A stretch of DNA of 64,000 bases from Brachypodius melanocephalos (GCA_013398615.1 VZSR01001685.1:5800987-5864986); one strand, 5' to 3'; counted from the stretch's first letter, positions 40,267-53,429 are shown. Translations and numbers: made by a program. The notes: generated by a model not told the origin, from the sequence alone.

Positions 40267-40283
40267 CTTCCTTCCTTCCTTCA
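40267..40283. repeat. Short (CTTC)n tract
   Basis: About four CTTC units, lying just upstream of a CR1 tail. Confidence 0.7.
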
Positions 40284-40297
40284 TTCACCTGAGAGCT

Positions 40298-40352
40298 GGA
40301 ACTAGATGATCTTTAAGCTCCCTTTCAACACAAGCCTATGATTCCATGACTC
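40298..40352 (+). mobile_element. CR1 LINE 3' tail fragment
   Basis: About 55 bp match the 3' untranslated end of avian CR1 on the + strand. The usual 'GGAACTAGATGATCTTTAAG' block is followed by a CCCTTTCAACAC block and the terminal octamer-like ATGATTCCATG. CR1 copies are usually 5'-truncated by incomplete reverse transcription, and this one retains only the extreme tail. It cannot move on its own. Confidence 0.8.
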
Positions 40353-42632
40353 ATTTGAAATACTAAATTATTTGTTGTATCATCTTCCATTGCTACAGAG
40401 GCAACTACAGTGGAGCAAAGGGTATTGAGAATTCAGTTAATGTCAAAAGTTTGGTAAATTCTTTCAAGGGAGACAAATGGGTGGCCTGTTTATGTGACCC
40501 ACTACAACAACAAGAACAACAAAAATCACAGGAATAAAAACAAGGAACTGCCTCCTTTCATTCTCTCCATCCACCATATGAAAATAGTTCCATGGCTCAG
40601 TACTGTAAAAATCATCTAGAAGAAAAAAGGATTTTGAAAATTGCCTCCAGATTAAAAAAAAAAAAATCATTATCACTTTTCCATCAGTTTTAATGAAAGT
40701 CATTCAAAATGCAAGGTATCTGTCCAGAAGAAGCAGAAAAGTGCAAACATATTATTTTACAATTGTTGATTTTCCAGGAAAGCTTTGCATTGTTACAAGA
40801 CACATTTTTATTGCTTCACAGATAAAGGAAGCATTTTCTCATCTCTTGGTAAGATTTTGCCCACTGGTATGAGAGTCCCCATCTCTCCTTCCCTGAAGGA
40901 TGAACAAGAAAACACATTCATCATTTTCTCTATAGGATTCCAAAAACAGGTGTTAGAAAATTCGGAGATCGTCGCAAAATAATTATACCATCTTTACAAG
41001 CCAGAAACAAATGCCATCCTATTCCAATGGCATGAGACACTGGCACCCAGCACAAACACAACCAGCTACAACACAAAACCAGCAAGCCAAATAAAATGGC
41101 ACTCCCAGTAATAAACAGTGTGCATTTGCTCAAAGGCAAACTTGTCTCAGTGGGGGAAATTGCTACCACTCTACAGCTGAGGAAAAGGTAGGTGTGTTCC
41201 ACTACCCTCCAGCATGCCATAGGAATATTTCCTCTAAAACAGCATGGACGGCACCAGCATAGAGCTATTGGACAGCATCCAAGATTCTCAGCTGCCCTCT
41301 CTCACTGACCTGGTGTGCAGTGAAGCCCAAGCACCACAAAACTCGTACTGAACCTCCAGTTTCAGGGCTGGATTCTGCCCCAAGCAAATCCATGGAATCC
41401 CAAGACTTTACAGAGAAGTGGAAAACATAAACTTTAGTCTGGTTATTTTGGTGAGCTAGGAGAATTCTCTGAACACCCCCTTAGCAATAAGGTCAATGCA
41501 TTTTGGAGAGTGCTTTTTGCAATTGCAGAGGTGTCTGCAAACTGATAGCAGTTTATGCAAAATGAAAAATTTGCATGCCTTGAACGTACATTAGTTAAAT
41601 ATCTGCAGGAAAAAAACCAAACTGAATGAAAATAGAGGTTTTGTTACAGAAACATTTTTGTTAACCAATCTTCATTTTCATATGCTCTTCTTGTATCTAC
41701 TTCTAGCTAAAATCAGAAAAGAAAATAGTGCAACTTGTTAGTTTTTCAATACCTCCACCTTGTTCAAACTTAAGAAGCTTAGTCAAACACTTGAGCAATT
41801 CTGAATAGAAAGAAAGAAAAGTTGAGCTCTCATCTCAGATTTTTCTGGAAAAAATATCCCAGTTGTCAAACTCAGATTTATCAGTTTTAAGTTTGAAATT
41901 TACCCATTTCAACCATAGCAGGTATCTGAGTGTGAAAATAAAAGGTGAAAAGTGAAAAAAGGGAAGAAGAGAACCCACTTAACTCTTCAGAAGGGAACAT
42001 AACTCCATACTCTCAAATGCCATGAATCTATCACCCATAGACCCTGTAATTACAAAACCAAACAGCAGGAAGATGATAAGCAAAGAACACATACTCCAAA
42101 AGCTGTGATAGCCTCCTCATAGTAGACAAGGGCTCACCATTGTTAAAGTTTTCCACGCAGTTTCATTCTGAATGGATTGAACCAGAATCCAGAGAAGGAC
42201 CATTGTGCCCAAGGCACTTTATCTTTCACTAAATGCAGAGTTTGGTTTTAACAAATAGACATTTTCCAGCAATATGTTTTCCCAGGGAAAACTCCCATAA
42301 ATATGTTCTTGAAAGAAACCTAGCTTCCGGATCAGAAACCTAGATTAAATAATTTGAAGACATTTCCAAGAAACCTCTGTTTCTTCCACATGAATTTCCA
42401 AGTCCATCCTCATCTACTCCTTCTTGATCTTCTATAGTTCTATTGTTTGTTTGCTTTTCATTGTTACTGAGATAGAAAAATCCCTCTCTCTTCAGCTACG
42501 AGAATTGCAAAGGAAAAGAATACTTATTGGCATAAAGGTGACCTTCTTAGAGCAACACAAAGATTACAAACAGTAAGAAACACTCTGAGCTTGCTGATGG
42601 GGGGGCTGTAAATGGGAAGACATGCAACTCAC

Positions 42633-42696
42633 CTTGCAGCTTGTTTTGAGAACAGCACATAGAAACATCCAAATCTCTAGTGCTGGTACTGTTCAT
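42633..42696 (-). other. Candidate first coding exon or internal exon
   Basis: On the minus strand a consensus donor (GCAAG before GTGAGTTG) closes an open segment. Read from the ATG at 42696, it gives 21 codons, Met-Asn-Ser-Thr-Ser-Thr-Arg-Asp-Leu-Asp and onward, and leaves one base at the donor. An in-frame TGA lies 9 bp before the ATG. An internal-exon reading is also possible from an acceptor-like AACAG, giving 42633-42688. The leftover base fits the two-base start of the 38.5-kb segment. The ATG context is weak (C at -3). No family is recognised. Confidence 0.22.
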
Positions 42697-42832
42697 AGGC
42701 ACTCAAACACTGCAGTAATACCTGTAGAGAGACTTGAGCTTGTTGTGCTTGTAGTCCCAAGCTGACAAGAAATCCACAGCTGTGGCTAGCAGGGCACCAA
42801 GCCCAAGCTAATAAAGCTCAGCTGAGCAGGGC

Positions 42833-43080
42833 ACGTTAGTTTAGGGTCGGGGCCACACTGGTTTGTTAGAGGGCTTCAGTCAGCTCAGAGCACATTCACA
42901 CCTCCCGTGAGAGAGAGATCGCCTTCCCTCTGGGTTAGACAGATACAAAAACTTGTCATAGGAGCTCTAAGTCTTCGGTTTTGTGGACACACAGTAGCTA
43001 GAAAGGCCTCTGCAAGCGGATGTGCCAAGCTCTGCCCGTTGGTGGGTTACGCTCATTCCGGGTTCAACACCCAGACCCAA
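42833..43080. promoter_or_regulatory. CpG-containing patch, possible minus-strand promoter region
   Basis: About nine CpGs occur in about 250 bp, clearly above the surrounding sequence, where CpG is rare. On the minus strand the patch lies just upstream of the first-exon-like segment ending at 42633. That would suit a weak promoter, but no TATA, Inr or GC-box is obvious. A decayed repeat or conserved exon could give the same signal. Confidence 0.2.
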
Positions 43081-46000
43081 CAGGTGCTTCTTCCCATGGA
43101 AATGTGCCCCTGTAGAAAACGAGAAAAGCTGCATCCAGACAAAGATTCGTGGCTAATTAAAACCCAAAATATTTCTGGCATGTGTTTCAAAAAAGTGATG
43201 TACCATTTCAGGTTGCTGAAAAAAAAAATCCATGGAAACAAAAGACATTAGCAAGGTAAAGCCAGTGGGTCTCATGAGATCCTTGTATGGTACACTGAGA
43301 GAGCTCACTGAGGTGCTGATGCTCTGAAATGTTGCATGTAATGATGTAATGTGGTGTTATGACATGCTTGTGACATGTTTATAGCTGACCTCTCTAATAC
43401 GGTGTTTTAGAGGAGAGAGGGCTGCAGTGGAGATGAGGAATGGAAGCTGAGAAAACACCTGTCATCATTCGCCCTTTGGAGGTTAATGCCACTTGTCTGA
43501 AGTATTCAACTCGAGTTTCAAGGAATGATTAATATCCTGCCGTGGTTTTGATAGGAGTTAGAGCTGCCTCCAGAGCTGCCATGATACTACTTCACAATTT
43601 AAATTGCTATTGCTCCTCTGAAATCTTCTTAGATTTCAGAAACTTTCTCAGACAGAAGCCTGCAAAGCACAAAATGGATAAAAATTGATATGAGTATCTA
43701 AATTATTCTTATTATTACTGTTGTCTTCTTTAGATAACTTTCTTCTCTGGCAATCTGGTTTATGGCCTCTAGGAAACATAGGATCTTTCATAATTTTCTT
43801 CCAAAACAAAATTAACAGCAAGGGATAACAATGTCTGTAAATTAACCCAACTGCTCACATTTCACTGCCAAGGAAAAAGGCTGCTTCATTCTTTACTGTC
43901 AGGTCTCTCACACCCATCATCTGTGGAAGAAGAGCAAAGAAAAACTGCCAAGACTCAGTGGCAGTGACTCTGAGGCAGTTTTCAAGGGAGCAGGTGTGCT
44001 GGTCTCCAAATTGATGCACTTCAAGCTGTCTGCTGACATCTGCATGGCAGTCTGAGAGTCTAAATATTGTAGTAATGCAAGGCAAGATCATTGAGAAAGG
44101 AGCATTTTTTGCCTGCACCTGGTTTGAAGGATGTAGCCTCACAACTCTCAGACTAATTCCCACTGTATGTGCAAGCCATGGAAAATATCTACAGAAGAGT
44201 GCACTGCAAGTGTGACTACACCACCAGATTGGGATGTGGGAACTGCCACAGGCTCCCGAGCAAGAGCAAATTCACTGACCCCCTCTCCTCCCCTCAATAA
44301 AGTGCAAAGCATAACCACACAAGTGCTCCCCATACCTGCAGTGTTAGGGGAAAAAATACATTGTGTGTGCACACAACAGGTGCTAAATACATATGTCATG
44401 ATTTATTGTCACAGCCTGTGAATACTGCACAAGATTTAGAAACCATCTCAGAATGAATTCTCAAAGCCATTAACTGTCAAACTCTTCACACCTGCCAAGT
44501 CCAGACCCCCAAACTAATTCATAAGCGTTCAGCAAATTCCCTCTTCCCCTGAGGACTCACTGTTATTTCAGCATTAACTTCACTGCCTGCATGAGTATGA
44601 TTGAGATCAATCTGTCTGATTCCCACAAAAACCTTGGTAAAGAAGGGGCACAGACTTCTTATCTGGCATCAATCAAATGTCAAGAATGAGATTTCTGTGG
44701 CATTTACACAATGCCCCAGATGGAGAGATATTCATGGGATATGAAAAGCAAAGGCTTTGTTGATATTTTTCTAAATTCACTAAGGTAAAGGTATGTTTGC
44801 ACCACCCAAAGCTGGAGTGACAGCGTTGTGCTGGACTTTGCTTGCACACATTCTTCCCATGCCATATCCCTGTCAGATAAAAACAGGTAGCCTCAGCCCT
44901 CCTGGTCTCATGTTCACTCATTTTCACTGGGTAGTTATGCTAGTCAAGGCTTCTCTTACTGCCAAGCGAAAGCAGGAATGGATCCCATCTCTATTTTTCA
45001 TATTTAAAAGAAGGGTTGGGAAAGGGAGTCCATTGAAAAACATGAAAAGCTCCAGATCAAAGTCTAACCTGATAATTTAGGCCAGTTCTAAAAAAATTAA
45101 GATGAAATTAACAAAACAAGCAAAACAACAAATAAAACCCCCAACAGGTAGATTTGTATTTCTTCTTTAAGGTCTGATTGTAGGGGTCTTCCTCATGAGG
45201 AAAAAGGGAAAAAAATGAAATTTCCATAACACACGATTTCATTTTGGCAAAAAACATTCCTTTCATATCTTCCTTTCTCCAATTTTCTCCTTTGCAAATT
45301 GTGAACTTTAAAATTTTGGTGTAGAAAATAAGTAAAAATAATTAGTTCTATGTGGTGTTACATTAGTCCTGAACTACAGTATTTTTTTAGAGTGTATATC
45401 TTTATTTAAAAAAGAATATCCACAAACATAGAAATTTTTGGTGAGAGGTACCAATTTTCAATTTTGCCTACAATTCTGTCAGAAAATCTTAAGCATGGAG
45501 ACCTTTACTGCTTTGTAAACCTGTTTTATAGCCCCTAATATCAAGTTTCTTTTACTAATTATGATAGAGACAATTGAATTTTCACAATCTTTTTTCTGTT
45601 CTGATATTTACAAGGAGCTAGTGGACTGATTTTATATACTCCAGATCCGAAAATTACTTTTGGACTTAACACTCTAATTCAAATGCCAAGACTTTAAAGG
45701 CCTCACAAATGCCCTGGATTTGTAGTTCATGAAAAGTTTCATTCTTTGAAAGAGTCTCTGAACAGTCTTGCCAGGGAAGTGGTGGTAAAATGGTTTTAGC
45801 ACTTCTGTGAAAACTGTAGCACAGATGATTGGAGATTATAATACACAGAAGACCTTGGAGAATACATTAGATATTAACAACACTTGGAAGCTTAACTAGA
45901 AGCTGGTCAAAGGAAGCCAACACAAATCCCTCTTTTCTTTTCCTTTCCCACCATAGTTCAGTCACTTCACACACACAAAACATAAACAAAATGAGAATGA

Positions 46001-46687
46001 AAATGCTCAGTTCCAGCGTGGCTGTTGTGTTGCCTCAAAGAAGATTAAGTCTGTCTGGTTAACATCACCCATATGACAGAATAATGACTTAACATCTTGA
46101 GGCTCCACCATGGCATATCCCAGACTTTGAAACCATTAAATGCTTCAGAATTGGGGTTCAGCATTTCCTAGTGAAACACATGAATACTTCATGCAGCATT
46201 GTTTCTCAATTATAGACTGAATTTTTGTCAGCTTTTTTTTTAAGCAAGTCTCCGTATGTATTTTTCCACTGGCTGCTAGGCAAGTCTGCAACTCCAAGGG
46301 TTGAATTTCCAGCCTTTTTGAAGACAGCACATCCTATCAGTGGTCATACTGGTGGCCCTAAAAGGTTGTCCTTCTGAAGGTGATTGGGGTCCTGTCCTGG
46401 CAAGTGTTGGAGAGTAAATCTGAAATGTGTCTTCAGGGAGCCATACAAAAGTTACATAGTTATGAGGAGAAAGGCAGAGAATTGCTGCTGTATCAGAAAC
46501 AGGCCAGAAAACAAAGGATAGGATTACATAGGGAGTTTTCTATGCAGGAATCATCAGCTAGTGCCTTGAAATGCTTAACAAATATGTTGTGATATCTGTA
46601 AAAAGGCGGGGAAGGGACAAGCCAGCACTGACAGGTGATTTGTTTATTTACAGCTTGGTCCCAGCTAGAGCAGACTAACCATAGCAC

Positions 46688-47255
46688 CACAGAATAATTA
46701 AGGCTGGAAAAGGCCCCTAAGATCATGGAGCACAGCTATGTTCACCACTAAATCTTGTCTCCAAGAGCCATAACCACAGGCCTTTTGAACACTTCCAGAC
46801 ATGGAGACTCCATCATTTCCCTGGGCAGCCTATTTATATCCCTGACCACCATTTGAATGAAGAAATTTTTTCCCAATATCCAATCTACACCTGCCCTGGC
46901 ACAATTTGGAACCATTTCCTCTGGTTCTGTCACTTGCTACCTGAGAGAAGAGGCTGACCCTCCCTTCTTTCAGGCAGTTGTAGAGAGAGATAAGGTCACC
47001 CGTGAGCCGCCTCTTCTCCAGGCTAAACACCCTCAGGCTCCCTCAGCCTCTCCTCACAGCACATGTGCTCCAGACCCTTCACCAGCTCTGTTGCTCTTCT
47101 CTGGGCACACTCCAGCACCTCAACGTCTTTTGTGTAGTGAAGGGCCCAAAACTGAACATGGGATTTGAGGTGCAGCCTCACCAGTGCCCAGTACAGGGTG
47201 ACGATCCCTTCCCTATTCCTGTTGGCTGCACTGTCTGATACAAGCAAGGATGTAA
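46688..47255 (-). mobile_element. CR1 LINE, 5'-truncated copy with ORF2 C-terminus and 3' UTR
   Basis: A 5'-truncated CR1 retrotransposon on the minus strand, with its 3' end at 46688. Three overlapping minus-strand frames carry the successive parts of the ORF2 C-terminus. 47023-47247 holds the Leu-Val-Lys-Gly-Leu-Glu-His block. 46830-47030 holds Ser-Leu-Glu-Lys-Arg-Arg and Ser-Asp-Arg-Thr-Arg-Gly-Asn-Gly. 46748-46933 holds Asn-Arg-Leu-Pro-Arg-Glu and the terminal Gly-Asp-Lys-Ile before a TAG. At least two frameshifts separate them. The natural stop is followed by about 60 bp of 3' UTR. This is the best-preserved element in the window and is typical of birds. The endonuclease and catalytic RT parts are missing, so it is inactive. 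Confidence 0.95.
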
Positions 47256-49839
47256 TTTCTTGACTTAGAGGTCAAAGAAACCAGAAATACGATGGTAAAA
47301 TCAAAAATAAAACAGAAAAAAACCCCACCCTTTTGAAGAGGAAAAAACTAAATATAACCTGGTCTTATATATGACAGCATCTTGACAACCGTTTCAGTCA
47401 AAAAAGAGAGAGTGTGGACATGGAGAGCACTTGGAGAAAGCTTTTCATCCATTGACAGCCAAGAGTGAAGGAAATGTTGAGGAATAACCACCTCAGCAAG
47501 GGTGCAGGATAGAGGCAGGTTTAGCCAAGAGGCAGAGCTTCTCCTGCCAAGTAAGTTTGTAAAGCCTGAAATAATTAACATTAGAAAGAGGATGGGTAGC
47601 CCGGAATTTGATGGAAGTATGCAGAACATGGCTCATACAGAAAAGACTGGATGGGGCCTTTCTTCATTCTGTCCTGAACTCTGCAGTCAGTGCAATAAAA
47701 CACAGCTGAATATCCAGTGCTTCTGCAGAGAGCGCTGGATTAAAATGAGGAGGACACTGTCCCAAGAGATGGAGATTCTGAGGGATAATCATGATTCAAA
47801 TCCCGTGATATGAAAAATGTGCAGTTATCATTTACAGCAATACTTTTGGAAGAGATGGTACACCCTACTCTTTCAAGTACAAACCAATTGTTAGATACAG
47901 CAATTAAAACTATGCACAGGCAAGATCAGACTAGCTGCTTTCTGCAAAGTTCATGATCTTCCTTCAGGATCCAGCTGGTGAGTTTGCAAATGCAATGCCT
48001 GCAAAAGCAAATTACGCTGAAGCTATTTTCTCATTGCAGCAGGAGATATTGGAAGATCCTGTGAAACAAAATCAATTTATAAAGGAAAGTAACTCAAACT
48101 CCCACAGTTCTGCTTGAGCTATGTGTTTTTCTGATCTTTTAGTCAGTCTCCCTTTTTTAATTTCCCCCAGTGCTCTGAGATGCATAATTTAATATTTCAA
48201 ATTCATTGCTCTTCTGATCTACATTTATCAGGCGCTTTGAAGGCAGACATAGTGACACCTTTTAAAAAGGACTTGGACAAAAACAAGTGCCTACACTTTT
48301 TTGCTATGCTATGCATATGAAAATTTGTAAGAATAAACCATTCCCTGTGCTTTAAAATTATCTAGAAATACCTTTGGCAAAAAAGCATCTCTGTGCGTCT
48401 GAGAAGAAAATCACTTCATTTAAGTAACCATCTTTAGACAATTTAGCAAGGGCTACTTTGCGTGCCCAAATTCTTTAGAAACTATTTATCCAAGCAATAG
48501 TTGAAAATAATTATCCAACCACATGCTTACAAAGGAAAGCAAGATTTGTAAGGCGGATAATATCTTTCAAGTCCATATAGCTGGAGAAAGCAGACAAGTT
48601 TTCAGGCATACAAGCCTTTCCCCAGCTCATTTTTTCTCTCATCTTTATAAGCTGGTGTAATAAAATAAATCATTTACATTCCAAAACTATCACAGCTACA
48701 ACCCTGATACTGATGCTCACAAAGCTGGAGACCAAAAAGGCACACTTCATATGGATGTAAGATGTCAGCTGAAATTTCTTATAGCAAAGCAGCGAGCAAA
48801 AAACCCCATAATTTTATCAGCAAATATTTCTACAAAAGTGTGCGTGTTGAAGTTCTACCTTAAAGAACTTCCTGGTGAGAATGAAAACCTTACAGGGTTT
48901 TTTTAGTTTTATTTCAATTTTTGACTGTTGATGTTAATAGGAATGTCCTGTTCAGAGAATTTCAATGCCAAGGAAAAAAAAAAAAAGGGAGGCACAGGGG
49001 TGACTGGATGCTGTAGATTCCTCACAGTTATAAACGAAATACCGGAAAACACATCTGGGAGCCACATTGCTGAAGGCTGAACAAAATGAAGCTAATGATC
49101 TGAGAGCCAAAGCAGCACTGAGACTGAAGGCAGAGAGAGCCCTGAATATGCAGTAGACCAGAAATGTGAAGCATCATGAAGCATCATCTCTCCATCTGCA
49201 GTTGAGAGATTCCAAATTTGCCAGAACTGCTTTCAATATAAATGTATCTGATCTTGTTTACTTCTACCAGACATGCAATGAAGAGAGGCAGCAAAATGCC
49301 GGAGAAAATTGTGGCTTTGCTTCCCAGTATTCTCTTGTACCTTTCCCACCTTAATGCTAGTGCTTCTTGGGTGCCTGTCTCGCTCTTCCCATCAGAGGGA
49401 ATAAATACAGGTAACAGGACCTGCTCAACAGCAATCTTGAAACCCTTGGAAAAGTCTGTTGTACATAGAGGCTGAACAATTCCTACATTTGAGGGATCAC
49501 AGATCCTTCATTTAGGTATCTTTGGAGAACAAACCCTAACTGAATGCTTGGAACTGTCACCCACGAGTTTACTTTTTCCAGTGGCCTTGTGGATTGCAGA
49601 AGGGCTGCTGCTCACTGTGATGCTTATCCACATATGTGTAGCTGATGTCAGTGATGGAAGAAATCATCCCTCATTTGTTCTTGGAAAGTCTTACGTAGGT
49701 AATTTTCCTCTGCATGGGGTACTTATTCATGCCTTCCTTTAAAGACCCCATAAGATTGATTGTTCCTTTTATCTATGGTCTGTTCTTCCTCAAATCTCCA
49801 TGTCACTCATTTCACATGTGAACAGAGCCATGAAAGGAA
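47256..49839. other. Unique sequence, no gene recognised
   Basis: No coding gene or transposon is recognised. A perfect 10-bp tandem duplication (TGAAGCATCA twice) lies at 49167-49187, and a 13-base A-run at 48974-48986. The open frame at 47502-47813 (+, 103 codons) has no familiar motif. Confidence 0.5.
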
Positions 49840-50370
49840 GACTCTGAAGTGGAGCCTGTGGCTTCAGCTCAGCTGCACGCTTCGCACTGCCATCCCTCAC
49901 AACCCTCGCTGAGGCTCGCCCAGTCGTGTCTCTTGCTGTATTTCTTAGGTCACACAAAGAACTGCAGACCCACTGCCTGCAGACCCCAGCAGACCACCCA
50001 GACCACCAAACTGGCTGCCCTCAGTGCCACAGGAAGGACATCAGCTGGTTGGGAAAGCAGCTCGCTCTGGTGCTGTTTCTGTCTCGGAAGGGCAGCTGCC
50101 ATCCCCCATCTTGCAAGGAGATGAGTCCTCGCAGTGCTCCACGTCTCACAGGGACAAGGTGGGTGCCCTTCCCGTGGAACAGTGTGCCACGTCTTCCCTG
50201 TGCTTTCCAAGGAGCTCTCCAGGCATGAGAGCAGGGCCTGCTTTGGGCTGCTGCGTGCAGACTCAATCTGGAAGCCGTCTGTCTGCCCCGGCACACGCGG
50301 CACCGCTGCAGCAGCACTGTCCTGCAGCAAATGGCTCTCACAGGAAGCTGCCAGCTGCTGTGACCCTTAA
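49840..50370. other. GC- and CpG-rich patch with overlapping open frames
   Basis: By eye there are about 17 CpGs between 49870 and 50310, far denser than the flanks. Five open frames of 91-143 codons overlap here on both strands: 49849-50124, 49926-50228 and 50024-50455 on +, and 49950-50330 and 50021-50398 on minus. None has a recognisable domain. High GC alone removes stop codons, so these frames are not evidence of protein. The patch could be a small CpG island, an unannotated exon or lncRNA, or a decayed GC-rich repeat. Confidence 0.45.
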
Positions 50371-50712
50371 AAAATTGAAGGTCCCCTACACAAAACAAAG
50401 CACATCCAAACTATGGAGTGAAACCCACATATATCTACAGCTTTCAATTAATTAATGGAAAAATCATTTAGCACGGACTGAAGAAGGGGTGGTAAAAGCA
50501 ACAAAGCAGAGACATTGACCGGTTGATTTCCACCAGGTACAAAGACAATTTTGTCAGTGGCTATTCCCTCTGCAAAGTAAGATGTTGGTTTTGTTTGGTT
50601 GAGCTCTCATCCTTTTTGAAGTTCCTTGTGGAAGCAGCAGCTCCATAGAGCATGGCCTCTCATTTTCTTACGGAGCTTTCCAGAACAAGAAGGCCCCACA
50701 AACTACATCACT

Positions 50713-50784
50713 AAAACAAAAAAACAAAAAAAAAACAAAAAAAACCAAAAAAAACCAAAAAAACCAAAAAAACAACAAAAAAAA
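50713..50784. repeat. Long A-rich tract (AAAACC-type)
   Basis: About 70 bases of A-runs divided by C or CC at fairly regular 8-9 base intervals. Simple repeat. Confidence 0.9.
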
Positions 50785-53429
50785 GAAGCTTTAATTTAAA
50801 AAAGATTGGGTTTTTTGCTTTTTGTTTTCCTTAAAACCAAATTGCCACTCCCAATATACTTCAGTCAGCACTGCAGAAACGCAGACAAATTAGAAGCCAT
50901 GAGAAACCAAAGAAAATGTTAAGCAGCTGAAAAGGGGGTTCGGCTGGTTAAAAAAAATGAAAAGGAGTAGCTGTTGTGTGTGCAGTTTAGCTGAGCAATG
51001 ACGGAGGCCATATGTTAACTGGCTGCAGGCATCTGTTAGAAATAAACAGCTAGCAGAGGAATAACAAGTTAGGAGAGTAAAAGAGCAACAGTTAGACATA
51101 ATGACAGCCCTAAGAAAGGCAAAATTTAGACTAAACCTCAATTTTTCTTTTTCCATAACAGGTCCTAGGAAGTGGAATATTCCCAGGGTTCTGCATAGAA
51201 ATACTTTTGCATAGTACACAGAGTTTTATTCCCTCTCAGTTTAAAGTCACTCATTCTGGAGGACACAATCTTGCACAGTTAATTTCAGTAGTCAGAGAGA
51301 GAGTTTCTATCCATAAGCATCATCTTCCAGATAAAGGGCCTGTTGGCCACAGGGAATGTTATAAATAGAAAAAATCACTTCAAAATATTGTCTGTTGCTT
51401 ATGTAAGATAAAACCAAAAGAAAGCAAGTGGAGAAAAAAACCAAGCATTAGGCTGTTTATCAAACTGGCAAAGCTGAAGTAATTTTGTACATTTTCTGTC
51501 CTCTTTTTCAGTGCTCAGTCCTTCAGGTTTTGGGCGGGATTTTTTAACAAAATTAAAACTACAGCTCATTTTACCCCAAATGTCATGATATTTTAGCAAC
51601 AGTGTTGACCTGTCTGACTATTTTCCAGTGTCTCAGGACCCTCGAGCTGGTATCTCTTCTGTAACTGGTTAAGTAAAAACCAGGTGTGTATTCTCCTGGG
51701 TCATCTCAGTGGATGTATATTTAGGAATGACAATTTCTGGATGATATTCAAACATTCCTCTGGATCCATGTCATCTTGGCAAACAGTTTTAGATGCACAT
51801 ACTGACCTGTATCTCTTCATCTGCTCTGTGTTTTGCTCAGCCCTGTAACCACAGCCAGTATATGGATTTCATCACACAGAGGTGCCAAGTCTCTGCAGAA
51901 TTAGAAAAGAGGAAAAGTGTGTGACTCATCCTGAAGAAGACCAGATGTAATGTTCCCATTACCTGTTACAGTGAACACATTATCATTTCAAAACTATCCT
52001 GATTTTAGGGGTTGCACTCACAGCTTCATAGCTTTCCATTATCATTTGGAAGAATTGCTCTCAAAAAGGTCTTTTTTACTATGTTGGATACACAGGGAAG
52101 CAGCCTCAGCAGGTTTCATCTTGAGCCCACCTCTTAAGTTTATTCTTCAAAATCTGCATTATGGCAACATTCCTCAAAGGGAATCTTCATGACTTTGAGA
52201 AGCATAACCAAAATACTTTAAAATAAACCAGTTGCTAAACATTAAAGAAGTTCTAGAATGTGCTACTGAGCTTCCCAAAACACACAGAGACACACAGAAG
52301 TAAACCAAGCCTCTCTCCAAAGTTATGCCTTTAAGTTCAGCTTAAACCTAGGCCCAGGAGTAGGGCTGACTGTTCACGTTGACTACTAATGCTGTTTATC
52401 CATCTCACTCTCTTTAAAAAAGTCCTTCCTCCTTCCTCTGCACCCACCCAGAAGTTTGTCATATTGCCTCTGATTACCCAATTTGATATAATTTACTGAT
52501 GACAATACTAAAGGATGTTTTAGCAATCCCTTCCATGAGACCATAGTTTTTTGTAAGCTTGCATTTTCCCTTTCTTTTGGCTTGAAAACATAAAACAGAG
52601 GATACCATCCTTCAGTAGTTGCAGGCAAACCATCTGGTCCCCAAAACACAGCAGTTGAAGGCTTCAGTCATTTAAGAACTGCTGACACTTTATACATAGC
52701 TTCCTTCAAAATAAATAGCCACAAAGAAAAAAAAAGATAAACGTGTCTATCGAGTTATATATATGCCTTTCACACATGATCTAAATATCTCATAAAGCTG
52801 ACTTCAGTGGCTCACTCAAGAAAAAACAAATTAAAATTAAGGGCTAAAACAAGTAATGCAGAAACCTTTAATCTATAAGAGAGGAAACTGGCAATACATT
52901 CAAAGCCTTCCACTGGTTTTTGCTGAATCATCATCTGAATTTTCACAGACTGAAATCACAGAGCCCAGGTACATGAGCTGGTAACCATTACATATTGTTT
53001 AGCCTGGAATACTGTTTCTCTTGGTACCATTACATGTTTGCGATAAACCAAAGATACCAATTTTTTATGAGTTTGTGGACACACTTGAAAGTGACTTTTT
53101 CTGGCACATAGCAAATCTCCACTTTGTTTATACTCATGTTTAACCACTGCTGAGTCTGGGGCCACCAGCTTGCCCCTGGGCTGAGATCATAGAAATATTG
53201 CAGCTCACATCAAAGCCAACCAGAAGCATGAGACAATCTGCACAATGACCTCATGTGGGAGAAGGTATGAGTTCAACAAACTTCATCTGATGCCTTTACA
53301 TGGAGTGCCAGGCTATCTGAGCAGGGATTTCAGCATTCCACCTTGCTGCTCCTTACCACACTGTGACACACTGGGAAAAAAAAAATCTTTTTCACCTATA
53401 ATGTCTATGAAAAAACCATACAGGACTAC
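50785..53429. other. Unique sequence, no gene recognised
   Basis: Nothing is recognisable apart from scattered short A- and T-runs. Open frames reach 109 codons (50890-51219, minus) with no familiar motif. Confidence 0.5.

Larger units (their letters stand above)
40353..46687. other. Unique sequence with a CpG-containing patch and a first-exon-like segment
   Basis: A 13-base A-run lies at 40654-40666. The rest of 40353-42600 holds nothing recognisable. The patch at 42833-43080 and the exon-like segment at 42633-42696 are listed separately. The interval 45740-45800 contains a string resembling part of the CR1 tail region, but it is too short to call. No other repeats or genes are recognised up to the CR1 at 46.7 kb. 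Confidence 0.5.

Noticed and set aside
43050..43077. tRNA T-arm or B-box-like string (GGGTTCAACACCC)
   Set aside because: It resembles a T-loop, but no A-box, acceptor stem or anticodon arm can be placed upstream.
45740..45800. Possible further CR1 piece
   Set aside because: A string like the 'CCAGGGAAGTGGTGG' block of CR1 is present, but the flanking consensus sequence is not recognisable.
50024..50455. 143-codon plus-strand frame
   Set aside because: It lies in the GC-rich patch, where four other frames on both strands are also open. Stop depletion explains it.
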